Shown piece after piece: positions 49,010 to 57,879 of a stretch of DNA of 64,000 nucleotides. The position numbers and the translations under genes were made by a program. Position 1 is the first letter of the stretch. Each line of letters begins with the position of its first letter. Origin of the DNA: Nocardiopsis sp. FIRDI 009 (GTDB lineage: Bacteria; Actinomycetota; Actinomycetes; Streptosporangiales; Streptosporangiaceae); the NCBI RefSeq assembly GCF_003386285.1, contig NZ_QPNC01000019.1, positions 186,001 to 250,000 of the forward strand, in the 5' to 3' direction. Below the pieces are notes generated by a model. The model searched no databases. It saw nothing but the letters and a program-made list of their open reading frames with translations, and was not told where the DNA came from.

Positions 49010-51657
49010 CGCAGCCCCTCGATCAGTCGGTCCGGGCGGATGGGCAGATCGCGCGGGCGCCAGCCGGTGGCGTCGAACACGGCGTTGGCCACGGAGGCCG
49101 CCACGCCGACGGTGGACACCTCGCCCAGGCCGACGCCGCCCCCGGGCACGTGCTCGAACCCCTCCTCGTGGAAGTACACCTCGGTCTCGGGCACGTCGCC
49201 CAGCCCCGGGATCCGGTAGTCCTCCATGTTGTCGGTCAGCACGGTCCCGGTCACCGGATCGTCGCGCCGCTCCTCGTGCAGCGCGTAGCCCACACCCTGC
49301 ACCACCGCCCCCTCGCACTGGTTGCGGGCGAGCCGGTCGGAGTAGATCCGACCGGCCGCGATCCCGGCCCAGCAGCGGGTCGGGCGGACCCGGCCGAGCA
49401 GGGTGTCGACCTCCACCTCCATGACGTGCACGGCGCCGATGAGACCGCGTCCCACGGCGACGTCCCCGCCGCCGGACAGGAGCGAGGACATCCGCTCCCA
49501 CCGGCCCAGGGAGCGTCCGCCGACCACCCTCAGCCCCTCGGCGGAGGCGAGCGCCTCCTTCAGGGCGAGTTCCGGGATCGGGCCCGACGCAGGGACCCGG
49601 GGCGAGTGCTCGCGCAGGGCGCGGCGCAGCCGGTCGGCGGCCTCGGCGGCGGCCGGGCCCATCGAGTTGGTGGTCCGGCTGCCCCCTGCCCCGGAGCCGT
49701 GCACCGACGTGCTGTCCCCGATCCGCACGCTGAGCGACGAGGGGGGCGCGCCGAGCCGGTCGGCGACCACGTCGCGCAGGACGGTGCGGATCCCGGTGCC
49801 GATGTCCTGGGTGGCCGAACGGACGACCACCACGCCGTCCTCGACCGTCAGCTCCACCTTCGATCTCGGGCTGACGATGAACAGCCAGTTGCTCGCGGCC
49901 AGCCCCACACCGCGCCGGAACCGGCCGGTGCGTTCGCCGCGGGGACGGTCGGTCCACAGCGGCAGGGCGGCGACCCTGTCGTAGAGGGCCCGTCGTCGCG
50001 TGTTGCCGTCCCAGCGCCGCCGCAGGCTCAGCGGGTCCTCGCCCAGGCGGTGCGCCATCGTGTCCACCGCCTGCTCCAGGGCGAAGGCCATCGGCGGCGC
50101 GCCCGGCCCGCGGAACGGAGCCCCCGGCGGATGGTTGGTGACCACGTCGTAGTCGCGGGTCCGGCGCGGCGTGCGGCCGTACATCAGCGCGGCCAGCGTG
50201 GCGGTCATGGACCCGTAGGACACACCGCCGTCGCCGTAGGAGTCCACGCTCATCGCCGCCAGGTCGCCCCTGTCGTCGGCGAGCAGGGCCACGCGGGTGC
50301 GGGTGCCGGGGCGGTAGCCGGCGTCGGTCAGCTCCTCGGCGCGGGTCAGCGCGACGCTCACCGGGACCCGGGCCAGCCGGGACAGCTCGGTCGAGGCGAC
50401 GATGTCCGTCGTCAGCGTCGCCTTGGCGCCGAACCCGCCGCCGACGTACTCCGTGACCACGCGCACCCGGTCGCGGGGCAGGTCCCAGCGTTCGGCGACC
50501 GCGTCGGCCATGTCGCTGACGGCCTGGGTGGACATGTACAGCGTCAGCGCGCCCTCCCGCGACCAGTCCGCCACGCACGCGTGCGGCTCCAGCGCGGTGT
50601 GCAGCTGGGCGGCGGTGGTGTACTCCTCCGCGACCAGACGGGGATCTGCGGACCGCCCGGCGGCGCGCAGCCGCTTCAGGGCGGTCCCGGCCCGCCAGCG
50701 CAGGGTGAACGGCCCCCGGACGTTGCCCCGCCAGGGCGCGGCCGTGGCCGTGCCCTCGGCGTAGCTGGGGGCCGCCCTCCGCTCGTTCCGGCTGGGATAG
50801 AGCTCGGGAGCGTTCGGCGCCCGGGCCTCCTCCTGGGTCAGGACCGCGGGCAGCGGCTCGTAGTCCACGCGCACCGCCTCGGCGGCGGCCCGGGCCCGAG
50901 CACGGGTCGGCGCGGCCACGGCCGCGATCGGCTGGCCGACGTAGCGCACGACGCGGTTCTCGCCCAGCAGGTCGACGAAGACCGGCGCGGAGTCCGTGCC
51001 CGCCCCGGTCCCGGCGTCCACCCGGGCCCCGGCCGGGTCGACGGAGCGGATCCGGGCGTGCGGGTGGGTCGAGCGCACGATCACCCCCTCCCAGCACCCC
51101 TCGGGCGCGCGGTCGACGGTGAACATCGCGCGGCCGGTCACCTTGTCGTGGGCGTCGGCGCGCGGCGGCTCCCCCTCCGGTTCGGTGTCGAACTCCCCGG
51201 CGCAGGCCGCGGCCACAGCGGCGGCGATGCCCTCGTAGGCCCCGCACCGGCACAGGTGGCCGGCCAGGGCGTCGGCGATGGTGTCGCGGTCGGGGCGCAC
51301 GTCGCCGTGCTCGGCGCGCCAGGCGTCGGTGAACGCGGCGGCCGTCATGACGAACCCGGGCGTGCAGTAGCCGCACTGGAGGCCGTCGTGGGCGGCGAAG
51401 GCGCGCTGGACGGGGTGGGCGCCGCCCAGGCCCTCCACGGTGGTCACCGAGCGACCCGGCAACGCGTCGGCGGGCAGGAGGCAGGAGACGGTGGGGGAGC
51501 CGTCGAGCAGCACCGTGCAGGCGCCGCACACACCGTCCCCGCACGCGATCTTGGTGCCGGTCAGACCGAGGCCGTCGCGGATGTGGTCGGCCGCGGTCGC
51601 GCCCGGCGTGTCCGGGTCCGGGGCGGGGGCGGGTGAGCCGTTGACTTCCAGGTCCAT
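49006..51657 (-). CDS. Fused 2Fe-2S and molybdopterin subunit of an aldehyde oxidoreductase/xanthine dehydrogenase-family enzyme
   Basis: An 883-residue fusion. Residues 1-150 are a 2Fe-2S subunit: Cys39, 44, 47, 59 (IACGDGVCGACTVLLDG) and Cys95, 98, 136, 138 (QCGYCTPGFVM, CRCGAYEG). After a 20-residue linker comes the Moco subunit from ADAHDKVTGRAMF, with EYVGGGFGAKATLTTDIVA near residue 410, RFRGPGAPPM-type TNHPPGAPFRGPGAPPM and the catalytic Glu in GLGEVSTVGVAASV near residue 850. In most relatives these are two proteins. Partner FAD subunit overlaps by 4 bp. The likely substrate is an aldehyde or N-heterocycle. It is read from a promoter overlapped by a perfect 19-bp palindrome. Confidence 0.92.
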   Translation of the reverse strand: MDLEVNGSPAPAPDPDTPGATAADHIRDGLGLTGTKIACGDGVCGACTVLLDGSPTVSCLLPADALPGRSVTTVEGLGGAHPVQRAFAAHDGLQCGYCTPGFVMTAAAFTDAWRAEHGDVRPDRDTIADALAGHLCRCGAYEGIAAAVAAACAGEFDTEPEGEPPRADAHDKVTGRAMFTVDRAPEGCWEGVIVRSTHPHARIRSVDPAGARVDAGTGAGTDSAPVFVDLLGENRVVRYVGQPIAAVAAPTRARARAAAEAVRVDYEPLPAVLTQEEARAPNAPELYPSRNERRAAPSYAEGTATAAPWRGNVRGPFTLRWRAGTALKRLRAAGRSADPRLVAEEYTTAAQLHTALEPHACVADWSREGALTLYMSTQAVSDMADAVAERWDLPRDRVRVVTEYVGGGFGAKATLTTDIVASTELSRLARVPVSVALTRAEELTDAGYRPGTRTRVALLADDRGDLAAMSVDSYGDGGVSYGSMTATLAALMYGRTPRRTRDYDVVTNHPPGAPFRGPGAPPMAFALEQAVDTMAHRLGEDPLSLRRRWDGNTRRRALYDRVAALPLWTDRPRGERTGRFRRGVGLAASNWLFIVSPRSKVELTVEDGVVVVRSATQDIGTGIRTVLRDVVADRLGAPPSSLSVRIGDSTSVHGSGAGGSRTTNSMGPAAAEAADRLRRALREHSPRVPASGPIPELALKEALASAEGLRVVGGRSLGRWERMSSLLSGGGDVAVGRGLIGAVHVMEVEVDTLLGRVRPTRCWAGIAAGRIYSDRLARNQCEGAVVQGVGYALHEERRDDPVTGTVLTDNMEDYRIPGLGDVPETEVYFHEEGFEHVPGGGVGLGEVSTVGVAASVANAVFDATGWRPRDLPIRPDRLIEGLR

Positions 51658-51681
51658 GTGGCCGTCCCTGGTCGAAACGTA

Positions 51682-51700
51682 AAGTTGTCAATGACAACTT
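51682..51700. promoter_or_regulatory. Perfect 19-bp operator of the molybdenum hydroxylase operon
   Basis: AAGTTGTCA-A-TGACAACTT: 9-base arms about one base. It overlaps the -10 box of the promoter at 51696-51724 and ends 25 bp before the start codon. The form suits a MarR- or TetR-type repressor; none is adjacent. Confidence 0.7.
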
Positions 51701-51724
51701 AAATCGGCGTCCCACCCGTGTCAA
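51696..51724 (-). promoter_or_regulatory. Promoter of the molybdenum hydroxylase operon
   Basis: On the minus strand: consensus TTGACA (51719-51724), 17-bp spacer, TAAGTT (51696-51701). It drives the fused Moco and FAD genes. The palindrome overlaps the -10 and the transcription start. Confidence 0.75.
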
Positions 51725-51800
51725 AGGAATAGGCGGCACGCGTGCCGACCGTCCGGGCCGACACGCGCGCCGTGTGGTGTGTTGACCGAAACCTGACCGG

Positions 51801-53534
51801 TCAGTCCCCGGGCACGGGCCAGGACGGCTCGAAGACGGGACCGTCGAACGGGAGCGGCGAGAACTCCACGCCGTCCGTGGGGTCGTCCCCGGGGTCCTCA
51901 CCTCCGGGCCCGTCTGTCGGATCCTCCCCGGCGCCGTCCCCGGGGTCCGTGCTCGGACCGTCGCCGGGGTCCGTGCCTCCGTCGGCGCCGTCGTCGGTCG
52001 GACCGTCGCCGGGCTCCCCGGTGTCCGCGCCGCCCTCGGGACAGCCGTCGGCGACACAGGGCTCCTCCGAGGGGCAGCCCGGCGCGTGGGGGTCGGCGGC
52101 GCAGTCCGTGCCGGTGTCCTCGCCCGGTGCGCCCGTACCCTCCTCCACGGGGTCCGGCTCCACGGCCCCCTCGCCGCCCAGCCGGTCCGCCTCCTCCACC
52201 GGCTCCTCCCCGGTGGTCCCGGGGGCCCCGGTCGCCGGCGCCTCGGACGGCGGGGCGGAGGGGACGGACCCGGTGGGCACGATCTCGGGGAACGCGCCCT
52301 GACGGTAGGCCACCAGCAGCAGGACACCGAGCGCGACCACGACCACCGTGGCGGCGGCCCGGGCCAGGGCCCCGCCGTGCGCCCCGCGCCCGTGCCGACG
52401 CCCACCGGGACGCCGGGGGAGCGGCCGGACACCCCGTCCCCCCGCTCCCGGACCGTTCCAGTCCCGATGGGGCGCGCCCTTTTGGACCGGACCCTTCGGG
52501 GGCGCTCCGTCCGTCCCCGCGGTGTCGGCGGGCGTGCCCTCCACGAGCGTGTCACGCGGGACGCCCCGCGCCCGGGACCCGTCCTCGGTGTCCTCGTCCA
52601 CCGCCGCGCCCGCCGGGGCCGTACCCGGCAGGAGCCCGGTGGGGCCGCCTCCCGGCCGGATGACCGCCGTCCCCTCGTCGACCAGTGTGGCCGCCTGCTC
52701 CAGGACGGCGGTGGGCGCCAGGGGAGCCGTGGCCGGTCCGGTGCCGAGCAGCGTGCCCAGCACGTCCACGGCCCGGGGACGCGCCGCGGGATCCTTGTCC
52801 AGGCACCGTTCCAGCACCGGGCGCAACCGGTCGGGGACGCCCTCCAGGTCCGGCGCCTCACGCAGGACCCGGTCGACCACCTCCATCGTGGTCTCACCGG
52901 GGAAGGCGTGCCGCCCCGTGGCCGCGAAGGCGATCACGGCCGCCCAGGAGAACACGTCGCTGGCCGGGCCCACCGACTGACCCCGGACCTGCTCGGGCGA
53001 CATGTAGGCGGGCGTGCCCACCACGCCCGTGGTGTGCCGGGTGGCGTCGTCCAGACGGGCGATGCCGAAGTCGATCACCCGGGGCCCGTCCGGACCGAGG
53101 ATCACGTTGCCCGGTTTGACGTCGCGGTGCACCACCCCCGCCTCGTGCACCGCCGTCAGCGCGGTCACCGTGGCGATCGCCAGCCGGTCCAGCGCGGCGC
53201 CCTCGCGAGGGCCCCCGTCGCGCACCGCCGAGCGCAGGGTGGGGCCGGGCACGTACTCACTGGCGATGTAGGGCACCGGCCCGTCCACGTCGGCGTCCAG
53301 GACCGCCGCGGTGCAGAACGGCGCCACCCGGCGGGCCGCCGCCAACTCCTGGGCGAACCGCGCGCGCTGGCGCGTGTCGTCGCCCCAGGCCGGGGTCAGG
53401 ACCTTGACGGCCGCGGGGGTGCCGTCCGGGGCGTGGCCTAAGTAGACCATGCCCTGGCCGCCGCCGTCGATGCGGGCCGAGAGCGTGTAGGGACCGATGC
53501 GTTCGGGGTCCGAGGAACCGAGCGGAGTGGTCAT
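51801..53534 (-). CDS. Receptor-type Ser/Thr protein kinase with secreted acidic tail
   Basis: A 577-residue kinase. The N-terminal kinase domain (residues about 13-265) has a Gly loop IDGGGQGMVYLGHA, VAIK-like AAVKVL, catalytic VVHRDVKPGNVIL, DFG in VIDFGIARL, activation segment GTPAYMSPEQVRG and the DVFSWAAVIAFAATGRHAF region. A Pro/Gly linker runs to a transmembrane helix (VVVVALGVLLLVAYRQGAF, near residue 405). The outside is a Pro/Asp/Gly/Glu-rich region with four cysteines (DCAADPHAPGCPSEEPC, DGCPEGG) and repeated DPGD/DPTD units. There is no PASTA domain. The signal sensed is unknown. Confidence 0.92.
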   Translation of the reverse strand: MTTPLGSSDPERIGPYTLSARIDGGGQGMVYLGHAPDGTPAAVKVLTPAWGDDTRQRARFAQELAAARRVAPFCTAAVLDADVDGPVPYIASEYVPGPTLRSAVRDGGPREGAALDRLAIATVTALTAVHEAGVVHRDVKPGNVILGPDGPRVIDFGIARLDDATRHTTGVVGTPAYMSPEQVRGQSVGPASDVFSWAAVIAFAATGRHAFPGETTMEVVDRVLREAPDLEGVPDRLRPVLERCLDKDPAARPRAVDVLGTLLGTGPATAPLAPTAVLEQAATLVDEGTAVIRPGGGPTGLLPGTAPAGAAVDEDTEDGSRARGVPRDTLVEGTPADTAGTDGAPPKGPVQKGAPHRDWNGPGAGGRGVRPLPRRPGGRRHGRGAHGGALARAAATVVVVALGVLLLVAYRQGAFPEIVPTGSVPSAPPSEAPATGAPGTTGEEPVEEADRLGGEGAVEPDPVEEGTGAPGEDTGTDCAADPHAPGCPSEEPCVADGCPEGGADTGEPGDGPTDDGADGGTDPGDGPSTDPGDGAGEDPTDGPGGEDPGDDPTDGVEFSPLPFDGPVFEPSWPVPGD

Positions 53535-53695
53535 CGTTCGCGCCTGTCCGAGGGTGGGGGAAGCCGCCGGATCGCGGCCTGTCCCTTCCTGTGACGTCGC
53601 CCGGAGCGCTTTGGATCCTTACGCGGGGGTGGCAGTACCGTCACTTTTTCCCGTCAGGGGGGACGTTATCCCCGCATTTCGCCCGGACACGAGCG

Positions 53696-53733
53696 TCGGG
53701 CCGCCGCGTATCCGGTGATACGCGGCGGCCCGA
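53696..53733 (-). terminator. 17-bp stem terminator after the NCS2 permease gene
   Basis: Arms TCGGGCCGCCGCGTATC / GATACGCGGCGGCCCGA, perfect over 17 bp with loop CGGT. It lies 22 bp past the stop of the minus-strand permease gene (53756). No U-tract. Confidence 0.75.
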
Positions 53734-53755
53734 GGCGTCGGGGGAGGGGAGAGGG

Positions 53756-55207
53756 CTACTCCAGGCCCAGGGCGTGCATCGCGAAGTGGAACGTGAACAC
53801 CGCCGACAGGACCCACATCAGCCAGTGGACCTCCTTGTACCTGCCCTGGGCGGAGCGGACCACGGTGTAGGCGATGATGCCGATCCCGATCCCGGTCGCG
53901 ATGTCGAAGGCGAACGGCATCATCGCGATCGTCAGGAAGGCGGGGATCGCGATCGAGATGTCCGACCAGTCGATGTCCCTGATGTGCATCATCATCATGA
54001 CGCCGACCAGGACCATGGCCACCGAGGCCGCCTGCGTCGGGACGATCGCGAACACCGGAGCGAAGAAGATCGCGCTCAGGAACAGGGACCCCGTGACCAC
54101 GCTCGCCAGACCGGACCGCGCGCCCTCACTCACACCGGCCGTGGACTCGACGAACACCAGGGTCGCCGAGGAGCTGGTCAGACCACCGACCACGGCGCCG
54201 GACCCGTCGGTGACCAGGATCTGGTTGACCCGGGGCATCTGCCCGGTGGAGTCGGCGATGTTGGCCTTGGCGCCGATCGCCAGGATGGTGCCCAGCGCGT
54301 CGAAGAACCCGGCCAGCACCATGGTGAAGAGGATGACACCGGCCGTGGTCGGACCGGCCGACGTCCAGGCGCCGAGCATGTCCACCTGGAAGAGCAGACC
54401 GAAGTCGGGCAGCGCCACCGGGTTGCCGGGCAGTTCGGGGCTGGAGCCGCCCCAGCCCGCCCCGCCCCAGGCGGAGGCGTCGAGGCCGAAGACGTAGTGG
54501 AAGACGATGCCCAGCAGGGTGGCGCCGACGATCCCGTAGAAGATGGCGCCCGTGACGTTGCGGGCCAGGAGTACCGCGGACAGGACCAGCCCGGCCACGA
54601 AGACCAGGATCGGCCAGCCGTTCAGGTGGCCGCCGGTGTCGGGGCCGCCGAGCGTCAGCAGCGCGCCGCCCGCGCTGACGAAACCGGCGTTCTTGAGCCC
54701 GATGAGGCAGACGAACATGCCGATGCCCACGCCGATGGCGATCTTGAGGTTGTGCGGCAGCGCGTTCATCACCGCCGTCCGGACACCGGTGACCACCATC
54801 AGGATGATGACGATCCCCTGCCAGACCACCAGGCCCATGACCTCGGACCAGGTCATGACGGGCGCGGCCACGTAGGCGACCACGGCGCTCACCCCGAGCG
54901 CCGCGGCACAGGCGATCGGGGCACGGCCCACCACGCCCATCATGATGGTGACCAGGCCCGCGGACAGCGCCGTCATCGTGGTCAGCTGCGCCGGGTCCAG
55001 GGTGTTGCCGGCGGCGTCCTCGACGCCGCTGAGGATGATCGGGTTCAGGACGATGATGTAGGCCATCGCCATGAAGGTGGTGAGCCCGCCGCGGACCTCC
55101 TGTCCGATGGTGGAGCCGCGCTCACCGATGAAGAAGAAGCGGTCGAGCCAGGATCGAGCCGGTACGGCCTGCGCGTCGCGCGAGCCGGAGGTGTCGACTT
55201 GTGTCAT
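53756..55207 (-). CDS. NCS2-family purine permease (AzgA/PbuG-like)
   Basis: A 483-residue transporter with 12-14 hydrophobic helices, ATG 55207 behind AGGAGGGG. The signature regions are GGLTTFMAMAYIIVLNPIIL near residue 40, AFGVAAALGVSAV-like CAAALGVSAVVAYVAAPVMT near residue 98, and AGFFDALGTILAIGAKANIA near residue 315 followed by QILVTDGSGAVVGGLTSSS. This matches the AzgA/PbuG (hypoxanthine-guanine-adenine:H+ symport) group rather than UraA. It stands just upstream of the xanthine dehydrogenase genes and probably brings in their substrate. Two inverted repeats lie in its 5' leader and a strong terminator follows. Confidence 0.9.
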   Translation of the reverse strand: MTQVDTSGSRDAQAVPARSWLDRFFFIGERGSTIGQEVRGGLTTFMAMAYIIVLNPIILSGVEDAAGNTLDPAQLTTMTALSAGLVTIMMGVVGRAPIACAAALGVSAVVAYVAAPVMTWSEVMGLVVWQGIVIILMVVTGVRTAVMNALPHNLKIAIGVGIGMFVCLIGLKNAGFVSAGGALLTLGGPDTGGHLNGWPILVFVAGLVLSAVLLARNVTGAIFYGIVGATLLGIVFHYVFGLDASAWGGAGWGGSSPELPGNPVALPDFGLLFQVDMLGAWTSAGPTTAGVILFTMVLAGFFDALGTILAIGAKANIADSTGQMPRVNQILVTDGSGAVVGGLTSSSATLVFVESTAGVSEGARSGLASVVTGSLFLSAIFFAPVFAIVPTQAASVAMVLVGVMMMMHIRDIDWSDISIAIPAFLTIAMMPFAFDIATGIGIGIIAYTVVRSAQGRYKEVHWLMWVLSAVFTFHFAMHALGLE

Positions 55208-55254
55208 GTCCCCTCCTGGAGGGATATGAGCATGGGAAACACCATGCGTGGGGG

Positions 55255-55278
55255 GATTGCTACACGATGTAGCCAATC
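55255..55278. promoter_or_regulatory. Inverted repeat in the permease leader
   Basis: GATTGCTACA / TGTAGCCAATC around CGA; 10 pairs with one bulged base. It is 48 bp before the permease ATG. Operator or RNA structure. Confidence 0.45.
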
Positions 55279-55288
55279 AATGGGAGGT

Positions 55289-55308
55289 GTAGGACGACGC
55301 TGTCCTAC
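55289..55308. promoter_or_regulatory. GTAGGAC-N6-GTCCTAC inverted repeat
   Basis: Perfect 7-base arms in the 236-bp gap between the permease start and the xanthine dehydrogenase stop. Separate from the GATTGCTACA repeat; possible second binding site. Confidence 0.4.
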
Positions 55309-55443
55309 CGGGCACCCGCCCCGGGGCCGAGGGCGCCGGCGGATCCGGGGCGGGCGGTTCTGGGGGGCTGGGCGCGGTCGGCGGCCACCGGGCCACCGGC
55401 CGCGCCCCCTGAGGGGGCGGCGGGCGCACACCCGCCGCCCGCC

Positions 55444-57879
55444 TCAGAGCTCGATGCCGACGATGTCCTCCGGGCGCACCGGCGCGTGCGTGAGCGCACG
55501 GCCGGTGGCGTCGCGGACCGCGGCCACGATCGCCGGGGTCGAGGACAGGGTGGGCGGCTCACCCGCGCCGCGCAGCCCGTAGGGGGCGTGCGGGTCGGGG
55601 TGCTCCAGGACGTCGATCCGCATCGGAGGCGTGTCCAGGATGGTCGGGATCAGGTAGTCCGTGAACGACGGGTTCCGGATCACGCTGTCCTTGACCTGGA
55701 TCTCCTCCATCAGCGCCAGGCCCAGACCCTGGGTCGAGGCGCCCTGGATCTGACCGGCCAGCTGCTGCGGGTGCAGCACCTTGCCCACGTCCTGCACCGC
55801 GTCCAGCGCCACGACCTTGACCAGGCCCAGTTCCACGTCCACGTCCACCACGGCGCGGTGCACGCACATGCCGAACTGGGTGTGGGAGGAACCCTGGCCC
55901 AGGACGGGGTCGAGCATCTCGGTCGGACGGTGGTGGTGTTCGCGGGTCTCCTCCACCACGGTGCCGCCGCTGGCGGAGTCGCCGAGCAGGTCGGCCAGCG
56001 ACGTCAGCACACCGTCGGTCGCCGAGACCAGCTTGCCGCCCACCAGGGACAGGTCCGCGTCGTGCCGGTCGGCCGGGACCACACCGCGTTCGCGGGCGAT
56101 CGCGAACACCGACGCGCGCACCGCCTCACAGGCCAGCTTCACCGCGCCGCCGGTCATGTACGACTGGCGGGAGGCGGAGGAGGAACCGGCCGAACCCACC
56201 CCGGTGTCGGACGGGTTGATGACCACCTTCTCCACACCCAGCTCGGTGCGGGCGATCTGGCCCTTGACGGTGACCAGGCCCTGGCCGACCTCGGCGGCCG
56301 CCGTGTGCACGAGCACGATCGGCTCACCGGCCACGATCTCCAGCCGCACCCGCGCGGTGGAGTAGTCGTCGAAGCCCTCCGAGAAGCACAGGTTCTTCAG
56401 GCCCACGCCGTAGCCCACACCGCGCACGACACCCTCGCCGTGCGTGGTCCCGGCCACGCCGCCCGGGAGGGTGCGCAGGTCGGCGGGGTCGGGCAGCTCG
56501 GAGCGGTCGACCGGCATCGGCAGGTCGCGGGCGCGCTGGAGCATCTCCGCCATCGGCAGCGGGCTGTGCAGCTCCTGGCCCGTGATGATCTTCGAGCCCT
56601 GCGACATGGCGTTCTTGATCCGCAGGTCCACCGGGTGCATGCCCAGCTTCTCGGCGAGCTTGTCCATCTGGGACTCGTAGCCGAAGCACGCCTGGACCGC
56701 GCCGAAACCGCGCATCGCGCCGCACGGCGGGTTGGTGGTGTACACCCCGTAGGCGTCCACGAGCACGTTCGGCACCTCGTAGGGGCCGATCCCCAGCGAG
56801 GAGGCCACACCCACCACGGCGGGCGTCGCCGAGGCGTAGGCGCCGCCGTCCACGATGATCTCCAGGGTGGCGTACAGCAGCGTGCCGTCGGCCTTGGCGC
56901 CGTGCTCGAACCGCATCTTGGCCGGGTGCCGGTGCACGTGGCCGTAGAAGGACTCCTCGCGGTTGTACACGATCTTGACCGGCTTGCCGGTGCGCAGGGC
57001 GAGCATGGCGCCGTGGATCTGCATCGACAGGTCCTCGCGGCCGCCGAACGCGCCGCCCACACCCGCCATGGTCATCCGCACCTTGTCCTCGGGCAGGCCC
57101 AGACAGGGCACGATCTGCCAGAGGTCGTTGTGCAGCCACTGGGTGGCGACGTAGATGTGGACGCCGCCGTCCTCCTCGGGGACGGCCAGACCGGACTCGG
57201 GTCCCAGGAACGCCTGGTCCTGCATGCCGACCTCGTACTCGGTCTCCACGACCGCGTCGGCCCGGGCGCGCAGGGTCTCCAGGACCCGCCGCTCCTCCTC
57301 CTTGCGCCCGGCCGCGTCCCGGAAGTCGCCGGTGCGGATGGGCTGGTAGCGGACCCGGTTGCCGGACTGGTGGTACTCCTCGTGGATCTTGAGGGTGCCC
57401 TCCTCGTGTACCAGCGGGTACTCGGGGTCGAGGGCGGCCCGGCGCGAGTCGCTGACCGGGGGCAGCACCTCGTAGTCGACCTTGATCCGCTCCATGGCGC
57501 GCCGGGCGGTCTCCGGGTGGTCGGCGGCCACGAGGGCCACGGGCTCACCCTTGTAGCGCACCTTGTCGAAGGCCAGCACCGGCTGGTCCTTGTACTCCAG
57601 GCCGTAGCGCTTGGCCCCGGGAACGTCCTCGTGCGTGAGCACGGCCTCCACCCCGGGGACCTTGAGCGCCTCGGTGATGTCGATGCCCAGGATCCTCGCG
57701 TGCGGGTGGGGGCTGCGCAGGGTCATCCCCCACAGCATGTCCTCCATCCACATGTCCGAGGAGTAGGCGAACTCCCCGGTCACCTTCAGGGTGCCGTCGG
57801 GGCGGAGCGGGCTGGAGCCCAGCCCGTCCTTGGTGGTGCTGGACAGGTCCGTGACCGTCCGGGTGGTCGTCGTCGCCAT
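55444..57879 (-). CDS. Xanthine dehydrogenase molybdopterin subunit
   Basis: An 811-residue Moco subunit. It starts PLRPDGTLKVTGEFAYSSDM, continues with the glycine-rich pterin-binding motif AGVGGAFGGREDLSMQIHGA near residue 260, NPPCGAMRGFGAVQACFGYE near residue 380, and the catalytic Glu in APYGLRGAGEPPTLSSTPAI near residue 775. The GEPP form is that of xanthine dehydrogenases and the PucD/XdhA group. The gene follows the deaminase gene with no spacer (stop and ATG touch), and the three-gene set with the 2Fe-2S and FAD subunits reconstitutes a complete hydroxylase for hypoxanthine and xanthine. Confidence 0.92.
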   Translation of the reverse strand: MATTTTRTVTDLSSTTKDGLGSSPLRPDGTLKVTGEFAYSSDMWMEDMLWGMTLRSPHPHARILGIDITEALKVPGVEAVLTHEDVPGAKRYGLEYKDQPVLAFDKVRYKGEPVALVAADHPETARRAMERIKVDYEVLPPVSDSRRAALDPEYPLVHEEGTLKIHEEYHQSGNRVRYQPIRTGDFRDAAGRKEEERRVLETLRARADAVVETEYEVGMQDQAFLGPESGLAVPEEDGGVHIYVATQWLHNDLWQIVPCLGLPEDKVRMTMAGVGGAFGGREDLSMQIHGAMLALRTGKPVKIVYNREESFYGHVHRHPAKMRFEHGAKADGTLLYATLEIIVDGGAYASATPAVVGVASSLGIGPYEVPNVLVDAYGVYTTNPPCGAMRGFGAVQACFGYESQMDKLAEKLGMHPVDLRIKNAMSQGSKIITGQELHSPLPMAEMLQRARDLPMPVDRSELPDPADLRTLPGGVAGTTHGEGVVRGVGYGVGLKNLCFSEGFDDYSTARVRLEIVAGEPIVLVHTAAAEVGQGLVTVKGQIARTELGVEKVVINPSDTGVGSAGSSSASRQSYMTGGAVKLACEAVRASVFAIARERGVVPADRHDADLSLVGGKLVSATDGVLTSLADLLGDSASGGTVVEETREHHHRPTEMLDPVLGQGSSHTQFGMCVHRAVVDVDVELGLVKVVALDAVQDVGKVLHPQQLAGQIQGASTQGLGLALMEEIQVKDSVIRNPSFTDYLIPTILDTPPMRIDVLEHPDPHAPYGLRGAGEPPTLSSTPAIVAAVRDATGRALTHAPVRPEDIVGIEL

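Noticed and set aside
46060..51636. A 1858-codon plus-strand open frame
   Set aside because: Arg/Pro-rich composition; antisense to two molybdenum hydroxylase genes and overlapping the reductase gene out of frame.
48017..52897. A single 1626-codon frame joining the FAD subunit to DNA far upstream
   Set aside because: Only the last 330 codons are protein-like; upstream it is out of frame with the Moco and kinase genes.
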